Assembly: GCA_020217165.1 (NCBI GenBank)
Contig: JAIWOE010000027.1
Coordinates: 1-10,000, forward strand
From: Desulfovibrio sp.
GTDB taxonomy: Bacteria; Desulfobacterota; Desulfovibrionia; Desulfovibrionales; Desulfovibrionaceae
DNA: 10,000 nt
Reading direction: 5' to 3'
Shown here: one piece after another, positions 1 through 6,352 of the stretch
How the letters are laid out: every line of letters starts with the position of its first letter
Position numbering within the stretch: position 1 is the stretch's first letter
Translations under genes and position numbers: made by a program
Notes under the pieces: generated by a model
The model's input: the letters and a program-made list of their open reading frames with translations, nothing else
The model's database searches: none
What the model was told of the DNA's origin: nothing

Positions 1-1
1 A

Positions 2-979
<978 letters not shown>

Positions 980-1038
980 CGCCCACGCCGAGGAGGGCAT
1001 TTCTCCAGAAAAGGGCGCTCCCCGGCCTCCCGCAGGTC

Positions 1039-1067
1039 TTGACGGCGTCCCGCCTCTTCTAGATACC
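1039..1067 (+). promoter_or_regulatory. Possible sigma70-type promoter for the LytTR gene
   Basis: TTGACG (1039-1044, five of six to the -35 consensus) lies 17 bp before GATACC (1062-1067, a poor -10). The predicted start of transcription would be at about 1074, immediately before the ATG at 1075, which has no Shine-Dalgarno sequence. If real, the mRNA would be leaderless. The weak -10 makes this tentative. Confidence 0.25.
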
Positions 1068-1074
1068 TGCATCC

Positions 1075-2028
1075 ATGCCCAGCTTTTCCCGGCCCAGGCT
1101 CCACGCCCTGTTGCTGCACCCGGACCCGCAGGTCCGGCATGCCGTGCGTTGCGCCCTGGCGCAATCCAATCTGGTGCGTGTGCTGGGCGAGGCCGCCGAG
1201 CCCGAAGAAGCCCTGACCCTGCTGGAGGCCCTGCGCCACGATGTCTGCTTCCTAGGGGTGGACCTGCTGGACCGCGGCCAGGGCTTTGCCCTGGTGCCCC
1301 AGCTGGCCCGGCTGCCGCACCGGCCGGCCCTGGTGTTTTTGGCCGATGACGAAACCCGCGCCTTCCAGGCCCTGGAGCTCGGGGCTACGGACTACCTGCG
1401 CTGGCCCTGCCCCGCCGCCCGGCTGGAGAGCACCTTCGAACGCCTGGCCCTGTACAAGGCTAGAAGCCGGCTCATCCCCCCGCCCCAGGAACGCTGGGAG
1501 GATGTGGCCGAGGATCATGCCGCCCACGCTGACCAGCGTCTTGGCGATCCCTTCGGCACCGGGCTGGACAGCCGTGACGATGACGAGAAAACCCTGCAGC
1601 TCCCCCTGGAAGAGGACGAGCAGGACCGCTTTCTCTCCGCCCTGCAGCAGGCCTGGGACCACCAGCGCACCACTCCCCCGGGGCCAGCCATCGATCTGGA
1701 AAAGCTGGCCATTTCCCTGGAAGGCCGCACCATCCTGCTGCCGTACACCCAGATTATTTTTGTGGAAGCCGTGGAAGATTACACCTACGTTCACACCGCA
1801 TCCCAAAAATTCCTCACCTCCTACCGCCTCAAACATCTGGAGGAGCGGCTCAAGCGGCACCGGTTCTTCCGCGTCCATCGCAAGTATTTGGTCAATCTGG
1901 AAATGGTGACGGAAATCGCCTCCTTGCCCGGGTCCAACTTCATGCTGCGCACGGCCGGCAAGACGCGCATCGAGCTGCCCATCAGTCGTCGCCGGGTGGG
2001 AGAACTCAAGGAGATGCTGGGCCTATGA
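1075..2028 (+). CDS. LytTR-family DNA-binding regulator with degenerate receiver-like domain
   Basis: A 317-residue predicted cytoplasmic transcription regulator. Residues about 8-125 have the layout of a response-regulator receiver, including a recognisable ending GATDYLRWP. The phosphorylation residues are lost, however: at the acceptor position FLDI reads FLGV (Gly61, with Asp63 two residues on), the conserved Thr/Ser is Ala90, the conserved Lys is Trp110, and only Asp17 remains of the acidic pair. A long acidic linker (about 130-205) follows. Residues about 208-317 are a good LytTR domain, with the hallmark FFRVHRKYLVN (264-274) and the closing LPISRRR. An in-frame TAG at 1060-1062 excludes an earlier start. 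No Shine-Dalgarno sequence is visible before the ATG. The stop is 87 bp before acs, same strand, with no terminator between, so read-through into acs is possible. No histidine kinase is adjacent. DNA binding is a firm family inference; signal input is unknown. Confidence 0.85.
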   Translation: MPSFSRPRLHALLLHPDPQVRHAVRCALAQSNLVRVLGEAAEPEEALTLLEALRHDVCFLGVDLLDRGQGFALVPQLARLPHRPALVFLADDETRAFQALELGATDYLRWPCPAARLESTFERLALYKARSRLIPPPQERWEDVAEDHAAHADQRLGDPFGTGLDSRDDDEKTLQLPLEEDEQDRFLSALQQAWDHQRTTPPGPAIDLEKLAISLEGRTILLPYTQIIFVEAVEDYTYVHTASQKFLTSYRLKHLEERLKRHRFFRVHRKYLVNLEMVTEIASLPGSNFMLRTAGKTRIELPISRRRVGELKEMLGL

Positions 2029-2115
2029 GACGTCCACCGATGATTCCGCGCCGTTCGCCGATTTCAGAGCGCCGCGGGCTGTTCCTCGGCCTGTGGGCAA
2101 TGTACAGGAGGCGGC

Positions 2116-4047
2116 ATGGCTGATCTCCCAGACTCGCCGGACTTCATTCCGCTGGATTCCTTGCTCCATGAGGAGCGAGTCTTCCGCCCCCTGCCCGAGA
2201 CCCTGGCCACGGCCCTGGTCTCCGCGGCCCGGCTGCGTCAAGCCCGGGACCAAGCCCGGGACGATATCCTGGCATTCTGGGAAGAAGCCGCCGAAGAGCT
2301 GGACTGGTTCGGCCGCTGGACCGCCGTACTGGATGATACCGACGCGCCCTTCTACCGCTGGTTTCCCGGCGCCCGGTGCAACATCGTCTACAATGCCCTG
2401 GATCGCCACATCCAGACGGCCGCCAAGAACCGCCTGGCCCTCATCTGGGAGGGCGAGCCCGGCGACTGCCGGACCCTCACCTACTATGAACTCTTCCGCC
2501 ACGTGAATCGCTTTGCCAACGCCCTCAAGTCCCTGGGGGTGCGCAAGGGCGACCGCGTGGTGCTGTACATGCCGTCCCTGCCGGAAACCGTCATCGCCAT
2601 GCTGGCCGTGGCCAAGATTGGCGCCGTGCATTCCCTGGTCTTTGCCGGCTACTCGGCCAAGGCCCTCAAGGACCGCATCGACGATGCCCGGGCCGTCTGC
2701 GTGGTGACCGTGGATGGCTTCTACCGCAACGGCCGTGTGGTCCAGCTCAAACAGGTGCTGGATGACGCCCTGCTCCTGGGCGGACACGCGCCGGAAACCA
2801 TCGTCGTCTGCCACCGCGCCCATGTGGACGTGGAGATGCAGGACGGCCGCGACTACTGGTACGAAGAACTGGTGCGTGCCGAGCGGCCCCAGTGCCCCTG
2901 CGAGGTGATGGACGCCAACGACATGCTCTTTGTGCTGTACACCTCCGGGGCCACGGGCAAGCCCAAGGGCATTGTCCATACCCACGGCGGGTACATGGTG
3001 GGCGTTTCGCGCACCTTCCGGTGGGTGTTCGACATCAACCCCACGGATATTTACTGGTGCACGGCGGACCTGGGCTGGATTACCGGCCACAGCTATGCCG
3101 TATACGGCCCCTTGATGGCCGGGGCCACCACGGTGCTGTACGAGGGGCACCCCCTGTACCCCCAGGCAGACCGGCTGTGGTCCACCATCGCCCGCTACGG
3201 CGTGACCATCCTGTATACCGTGCCCACCCTCATCCGCATGCTCATGCGGTTTGGCAAGGAACTGCCCCGCAAGCACGATCTTTCCACCCTGCGGCTCCTG
3301 GGGTCCGTGGGCGAACCCCTGAACCCCGAGGCCTGGGTCTGGCTCCACAAGCATATCGGCCGTCAGCAGTGTCCCCTGTTGGATACCTGGTGGCAGACGG
3401 AGACGGGCATGATCATGGTCAGCCCACTGCCGGTCTCCCTGCTCAAGCCGGGCTCGGTCACGCGGCCCTTGCCGGGCATTGAGGTGGACGTGGTGGACGC
3501 CGCCGGCGCCCCCGTGCCCCCGGACAAGGGCGGCCTGCTGGTGATCAAAACCCCCTGGCCGGCCATGCTGGCCGGCATTTACAATGATCCTGCCCGGTAT
3601 GTGGAAGAATACTGGTCCCTCATCCCCGGAGCGTACCTGACCGGGGACGTGGCCCGCAAAGACGAGGACGGCTACCTCTGGATGCAGGGCCGAGCCGACG
3701 ACGTGCTGGTGATTGCCGGGCACCGCATTGGCGCGGCAGAGCTGGAAAGCGGCCTGGTTTCCCACAAGGCCGTGGCCGAAGCCGCGGTGGTGGGCGTGCC
3801 CGATGCCATCCGCGGCGAGGTGGCCAAGGCCTTTGTCATCCTGGCGGAGGGCTACGAACCATCCTCCGCCCTCATCAAAGAACTCAAGGCCCACCTCAAG
3901 CGCGAACTCGGCCCCGTGGCCGTGCTGGGCGCCATGGAGTTTCCGGCCACCCTGCCCAAGACCCGCAGCGGCAAGATCGTCCGCCGCATCCTCAAGGCCC
4001 GTGAACGCGGGGAGGAGGTGGGGGATGTGACCGGAGTGGAAGAGTAG
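2116..4047 (+). CDS. acs: Acetyl-CoA synthetase (AMP-forming acetate-CoA ligase)
   Basis: Converts acetate, ATP and CoA to acetyl-CoA through acetyl-AMP in the cytoplasm. The protein has 643 residues, close to the family's usual length of about 650. An N-terminal Acs cap (about 1-100, with WFPGARCNIVYNALDRH) is followed by the AMP-forming core: TSGATGKPKG (276-285), YWCTADLGWITGHSY (313-327), SVGEPLNPEAW (397-407), DTWWQTETG (423-431), and the hinge and C-terminal lid GRADDVLVIAGHRIG (525-539). It ends with PKTRSGK, whose Lys620 is the catalytic lysine inactivated by acetylation in this family. The tandem Trp of the WWQTETG motif fits a small acyl pocket, so acetate is likeliest, with propionate the alternative. 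It differs from typical Acs at TETGM (usually TETGG) and IAGHR (usually VSGHR), so it is a divergent member. The start is supported by AGGAGG at 2106-2111. A 13-bp tandem repeat covers its stop codon. Confidence 0.92.
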   Translation: MADLPDSPDFIPLDSLLHEERVFRPLPETLATALVSAARLRQARDQARDDILAFWEEAAEELDWFGRWTAVLDDTDAPFYRWFPGARCNIVYNALDRHIQTAAKNRLALIWEGEPGDCRTLTYYELFRHVNRFANALKSLGVRKGDRVVLYMPSLPETVIAMLAVAKIGAVHSLVFAGYSAKALKDRIDDARAVCVVTVDGFYRNGRVVQLKQVLDDALLLGGHAPETIVVCHRAHVDVEMQDGRDYWYEELVRAERPQCPCEVMDANDMLFVLYTSGATGKPKGIVHTHGGYMVGVSRTFRWVFDINPTDIYWCTADLGWITGHSYAVYGPLMAGATTVLYEGHPLYPQADRLWSTIARYGVTILYTVPTLIRMLMRFGKELPRKHDLSTLRLLGSVGEPLNPEAWVWLHKHIGRQQCPLLDTWWQTETGMIMVSPLPVSLLKPGSVTRPLPGIEVDVVDAAGAPVPPDKGGLLVIKTPWPAMLAGIYNDPARYVEEYWSLIPGAYLTGDVARKDEDGYLWMQGRADDVLVIAGHRIGAAELESGLVSHKAVAEAAVVGVPDAIRGEVAKAFVILAEGYEPSSALIKELKAHLKRELGPVAVLGAMEFPATLPKTRSGKIVRRILKARERGEEVGDVTGVEE

Positions 4048-4064
4048 TCCCGAAGAGTAGTCCT
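4039..4064 (+). repeat. 13-bp tandem repeat over the acs stop codon
   Basis: GAAGAGTAGTCC occurs at 4039-4050 and again at 4052-4063, period 13 bp, with 12 of 13 positions identical between the units. The first copy encodes the last Glu-Glu codons and the TAG stop of acs. The second lies just outside the gene. Since 13 is not a multiple of three, the copy adds nothing to the protein. Confidence 0.8.
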
Positions 4065-4209
4065 CCTGCGACGTTTCCGCGAGAGGGGCAGTTTCCATCT
4101 CCTGCTTTCGGGGAGGAGCCTCCGCCACAAACGGACGCAACGCGGGCCTGCCCGTGCGTGCGTGTTCCTGATCCGATCATCACAATCCAGACACGTTCCA
4201 CAACAGACA

Positions 4210-4240
4210 AACCCCCGAAGGGGGTTGCCCTTCGGGGGTT
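4210..4240 (-). terminator. Hairpin terminator of the tRNA unit, possibly also serving acs
   Basis: A perfect 13-bp stem (4210-4222 with 4228-4240, arms AACCCCCGAAGGG and its complement) with a 5-nt loop. On the minus strand it lies 31 nt beyond the 3' end of tRNA-Asp and is followed by TTTGTCTGTTG, a moderately U-rich tail, so it best ends the tRNA transcript. Read on the plus strand, the tail is only TTATCG. The symmetrical stem could still help stop acs transcription. The 162 bp between acs and this hairpin show no gene. Confidence 0.8.
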
Positions 4241-4271
4241 ATCGCAAGCAGCCGAGCTGCTTGTTGCATGC

Positions 4272-4348
4272 TGGCGGAGCCGACGAGACTTGAACTCGCG
4301 CCCTCCGACGTGACAGGCCGGCGTTATAACCAACTTAACTACGGCTCC
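4272..4348 (-). tRNA. tRNA-Asp (anticodon GUC)
   Basis: A complete 77-nt cloverleaf with encoded CCA. The acceptor stem GGAGCCG pairs with CGGCTCC. The D-stem is GTTA/TAAC and the anticodon stem CCGGC/GTCGG. The loop CTGTCAC has anticodon GTC at complement 4312-4314. The T-arm is GCGAG-TTCAAGT-CTCGT. The discriminator base G73 is as expected for Asp. It lies 13 nt downstream of tRNA-Val in the same transcript. Confidence 0.96.
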
Positions 4349-4361
4349 GCGTTGTCACACG

Positions 4362-4437
4362 TGGTAGGCGGAACAGGGCTCGAACCTGTGACCCTCGGCT
4401 TGTAAGGCCGATGCTCTTCCAGCTGAGCTACCCGCCC
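4362..4437 (-). tRNA. tRNA-Val (anticodon UAC)
   Basis: A complete 76-nt cloverleaf with encoded CCA. The acceptor GGGCGGG pairs with TCCGCCT, with G-U pairs at both ends. The D-stem is GCTC/GAGC and the anticodon stem TCGGC/GCCGA. The loop CTTACAA has anticodon TAC at complement 4402-4404. The T-arm is ACAGG-TTCGAGC-CCTGT and the discriminator is A73. It is first in a two-tRNA unit with tRNA-Asp. Confidence 0.96.
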
Positions 4438-4441
4438 ACGT

Positions 4442-4473
4442 GCGCATCGTTCTGTCGGAGTGAAGCGATGCGC
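4442..4473 (-). other. Inverted repeat in the leader of the tRNA transcript
   Basis: GCGCATCG (4442-4449) and CGATGCGC (4466-4473) form a perfect 8-bp stem with a 16-nt loop. It lies between the predicted start of transcription (about 4483) and the 5' end of tRNA-Val, four nucleotides from the mature end. It may shape 5' processing of the precursor by RNase P or RNase E; that role is inference. Confidence 0.5.
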
Positions 4474-4489
4474 CCCGTGTGGAGAAATG

Positions 4490-4518
4490 TGTCTACGCGC
4501 GACGGCCTCCTTCGTCAA
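4490..4518 (-). promoter_or_regulatory. Sigma70-type promoter of the tRNA-Val/tRNA-Asp unit
   Basis: On the minus strand, TTGACG (complement 4513-4518) and TAGACA (complement 4490-4495) are separated by exactly 17 bp. This predicts transcription from about 4483, some 46 nt before tRNA-Val. The -35 is strong. The -10 is weak (three of six), but position, spacing and the adjoining A-tract support the call. Confidence 0.6.
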
Positions 4519-4521
4519 TCA

Positions 4522-4549
4522 TTTTTTTTCATCTGTCGCAATTTTTTTT
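4522..4549 (-). promoter_or_regulatory. UP-element-like pair of A-tracts upstream of the tRNA promoter
   Basis: Two runs of eight A on the minus strand (complement 4522-4529 and 4542-4549) start 20 bp apart, nearly two helical turns. The near one falls at about -39 to -46 relative to the predicted start, where the alpha subunit's C-terminal domain contacts a proximal UP subsite. The far one is at about -59 to -66. In this GC-rich window they stand out. They would also lie upstream of the divergent usp gene. Confidence 0.5.
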
Positions 4550-4568
4550 GCGCCGCCGCACAAATCCC

Positions 4569-4598
4569 TTTCCAGGCACTCCGCGCCTGGGCTACACT
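4569..4598 (+). promoter_or_regulatory. Possible promoter with embedded inverted repeat for the usp cluster
   Basis: TTTCCA (4569-4574), an 18-bp spacer and TACACT (4593-4598) make a weak sigma70-like promoter, with a start at about 4605. An inverted repeat CCAGGC/GCCTGG (4572-4577 and 4585-4590) overlaps the -35 and spacer, where an operator could sit. No regulator can be named. Confidence 0.3.
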
Positions 4599-4657
4599 TT
4601 CGCACATCGTGTGGGGCTTCTGCCCTGCCGTCCTGTGCCAACCGCGAGAGGAGCTCC

Positions 4658-5119
4658 ATGGCCACGTTCAACACCATCCTCTGCCCTGTGGATTTTTCGC
4701 CTGCTACTTCCCAGGTGGTGGCCTACGCCAAGGACCTGGCCCAGGCCCTTGGGGCACGGCTGATTTTGTTGCACGTCTCCCGCCCCATGCTGCGTTTTAC
4801 GGCCCTGGACGTGGGCACGGAGGACATTGCCCGCTTTGCCCAGGCCGTGCACGATGGCGCGGTTAAGAACATGCATGCCCTCAAGGCCGAGCTGTTGCCG
4901 GACATGGACGTAACCCTGCGCGTGGAAACGGGGTATCCTGCGGATATCATCCTGGCCGTGGCCAAGGAGGCCAAGGCGGATCTCATCGTCATGGGCACCC
5001 ACGGCTTTTCCGGCCTCAAGCGCATGGTCTTCGGCTCCGTGGCCGAGAAAATCACCAAGACCTCCCCCGTGCCCGTGCTCACCGTGCGCCCCTACAAGGA
5101 AACCCTCCAGCCCTTATGA
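4658..5119 (+). CDS. Universal stress protein, UspA family
   Basis: A 153-residue single Usp domain, the normal length for the family, predicted cytoplasmic. It opens with the first beta strand and conserved Asp (NTILCPVDFS, 5-14). It contains the nucleotide-binding signature G-2x-G-9x-G-S as GTHG (113-116) followed by GS (126-127), then PVPVLTVRP. This motif class binds ATP and usually forms dimers; the process served is not shown by sequence. The frame is open upstream to 4460, but that stretch covers the promoter region and is not Usp-like. The ATG at 4658 has AGAGGAG at 4647-4653 and begins the domain. It is first in a same-strand cluster with two exported redox proteins and cobT, which suggests a stress-related role. 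Its last codons (KETLQPL) and stop lie in the first copy of a 35-bp tandem duplication. Confidence 0.93.
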   Translation: MATFNTILCPVDFSPATSQVVAYAKDLAQALGARLILLHVSRPMLRFTALDVGTEDIARFAQAVHDGAVKNMHALKAELLPDMDVTLRVETGYPADIILAVAKEAKADLIVMGTHGFSGLKRMVFGSVAEKITKTSPVPVLTVRPYKETLQPL

Positions 5120-5166
5120 GAACGCCTATGCAGGAAACCCTCCAGCCCTCATGAGAACGCCTATGC
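5097..5166 (+). repeat. 35-bp tandem duplication at the usp/thioredoxin-like gene junction
   Basis: Two adjacent copies (5097-5131 and 5132-5166) match at 34 of 35 positions; the only difference is T at 5115 against C at 5150. Copy 1 holds the end of usp and its TGA. Copy 2 holds the ATG of the next gene. Each copy includes an ATGA (5116-5119 and 5151-5154). The near identity points to a recent event or to ongoing repeat slippage. Confidence 0.95.
5116..5154 (+). CDS. Twelve-codon ORF created by the tandem duplication
   Basis: The ORF reads MRTPMQETLQPS. Its ATG overlaps the usp stop (ATGA at 5116-5119) and its TGA overlaps the start of the next gene (ATGA at 5151-5154). It arose because the duplicated unit contains a start codon and is 35 bp, not a multiple of three. 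It may act only as a translational relay from usp to the downstream gene, or may be a by-product. A peptide function is unlikely, and translation is not shown. Confidence 0.25.
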   Translation: MRTPMQETLQPS

Positions 5167-5747
5167 ACTGTTTCCCTGCCACCCGAATTCTCCTTGCCCT
5201 CGCCCTGTGCCTGGGGTTCGCCAGCCCCGCCCTGGGGCAAGCGGCCCCGAACACGCAGGTGGGCCAGCCCCTGCCGGCCATCACCGTGGCGGGTCCCATC
5301 ACCAGCCAGGATGCCGCCACCCTGGGCCTGCCCGAAGGACAGGCCTTTGCCCTGACGGACATCCGCACCCCGTTTTTGCTCCTGCAGTTGTTTTCCATGT
5401 ACTGCCCCCACTGCCAGCGCGAAGCGCCGCACATCAAGGCCATGCACGACACCATGGTCAGCCGCGGCCTGGACAAACAGATCACCCTGCTTGGCCTGGG
5501 GGTTGGCAACTCCGCCTTTGAGGTCAACATCTTCCGCGAAAAATACGCCCTGGCCTTCCCCCTGGTGCCCGACAAGGACTTTGCCGCCTACGGGGCCACC
5601 GGCCGGGTGGGCACGCCCTATTACGTCCTGGCCATGCGGGAAGGCGATGTCTGGAAGACCCTGTTTTTCCACGAGGGCGCCTTTGAGGATGCCGACGCCT
5701 TCCTGAACCTGGTGTTGCAGAAAACCGGCCTGTCCGATTCAAAGTGA
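5151..5747 (+). CDS. Exported thioredoxin-like (TlpA-type) thiol-disulfide protein
   Basis: A 198-residue protein with an N-terminal signal peptide: basic start, hydrophobic core ILLALALCLGFA (13-24), and likely cleavage after PALG or slightly later. It is therefore periplasmic or envelope-located. The thioredoxin fold is shown by FLLLQLFSMYCPHCQREAP, with CPHC at 85-88, and by the cis-proline segment VGTPYYV (153-159). It probably reduces or exchanges disulfides. The partner could be the peroxiredoxin that follows 7 bp downstream; that pairing is inference. The ATG at 5151 overlaps the TGA of the small ORF at 5116-5154. A later in-frame ATG at 5163 would also keep the signal peptide, and no good Shine-Dalgarno sequence precedes either (AGGA at 5132-5135 is far for both). 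Translation may depend on coupling to usp. TlpA, ResA and redoxin subfamilies cannot be told apart here. Confidence 0.85.
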   Translation: MRTPMHCFPATRILLALALCLGFASPALGQAAPNTQVGQPLPAITVAGPITSQDAATLGLPEGQAFALTDIRTPFLLLQLFSMYCPHCQREAPHIKAMHDTMVSRGLDKQITLLGLGVGNSAFEVNIFREKYALAFPLVPDKDFAAYGATGRVGTPYYVLAMREGDVWKTLFFHEGAFEDADAFLNLVLQKTGLSDSK

Positions 5748-5754
5748 GGCCTCC

Positions 5755-6345
5755 ATGCGCCCCATGCGCCCTTGCCTGCCCCTGCTGTGTTGCCTGCTGC
5801 TGTGGACCGCGCCCCTGCTGGCGGATCCCAATGCCTCCCTGCTGTACGACGTCGGCCCCCTGCCCCCCGTGGACAGCCAGACCCACCTGAAGCTTGGCGA
5901 CGAAGCCCCGGACTTCACCCTGCCCTCCATTTCCGGGGAGCAGGTGACCCTTTCCCAGTACCGCGGCAAACACAATGTCATGCTATCCTTCGTCCCGGCG
6001 GCCTGGACCCCCGTCTGTTCCGACCAATGGCCCGGCTACTGCCTGCCAGAGGACATCTTTACCGCCCACAACACCATCCTCCTGGGCATCACCGTGGACA
6101 ACGTCCCCACCCTGCATGCTTGGACGCGGGAAATGCCCAACCTGTGGTTCCCCGTGCTTTCCGACTTCTGGCCCCACGGCGCCGTGGCCCGGCAATACGG
6201 CGTGCTGCGCAGCACCGGCGTCAGCGAGCGGGCCATCTTCCTTATCGACATGCAGGGCATCATCCGCTACATCGACGTGCATGACATCAACGCGCGGCCG
6301 GACCTGCAAGATTTGGTCAAGGCCATGGAATCGCTAAAGGAATAG
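5755..6345 (+). CDS. Exported peroxiredoxin (AhpC/TSA family)
   Basis: A 196-residue protein with a signal peptide (core LLCCLLLWTAPLLA, 10-23, likely cleaved before DPN), placing a thiol peroxidase in the periplasm. The domain starts at LGDEAPDFTLPSISG (47-61) and contains the peroxiredoxin active site PAAWTPVC (81-88), matching PxxxTxxC, so Cys88 is the peroxidatic cysteine. A second cysteine, Cys96, lies eight residues on and could be the resolving cysteine, a BCP-like arrangement. Arg159 in SERAIFLID fits the conserved active-site arginine. It would reduce hydrogen or organic peroxides using thiols from a thioredoxin-like partner. The gene just upstream encodes such an exported protein and is separated by 7 bp. 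GAGG at 5746-5749, overlapping the upstream stop, supports the ATG at 5755. Confidence 0.9.
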   Translation: MRPMRPCLPLLCCLLLWTAPLLADPNASLLYDVGPLPPVDSQTHLKLGDEAPDFTLPSISGEQVTLSQYRGKHNVMLSFVPAAWTPVCSDQWPGYCLPEDIFTAHNTILLGITVDNVPTLHAWTREMPNLWFPVLSDFWPHGAVARQYGVLRSTGVSERAIFLIDMQGIIRYIDVHDINARPDLQDLVKAMESLKE

Positions 6346-6352
6346 AGTTCGC

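Noticed and set aside
2053..2083. Two GTTC-containing elements before acs as a LytTR binding site
   Set aside because: Their spacing of 28 bp does not match the roughly two-turn spacing usual for paired LytTR sites, and the flanking bases fit poorly.
2023..4140. A 705-codon open frame on the minus strand opposite acs, longer than acs itself
   Set aside because: It is antisense to a gene with complete family motifs. The translation is rich in Gly, His and Gln as expected of a GC-rich shadow frame, and shows no recognisable domain or ribosome binding site.
4070..4200. Additional hairpins or a small RNA between acs and the tRNA terminator
   Set aside because: Only short imperfect stems such as CTCC/GGAG and GGGC/GCCC without U tracts; nothing supportable.
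4460..4657. N-terminal extension of the universal stress protein frame by 66 codons
   Set aside because: The extension crosses the T-tracts and promoter region, is not Usp-like, and the ATG at 4658 has a good Shine-Dalgarno and begins the domain.
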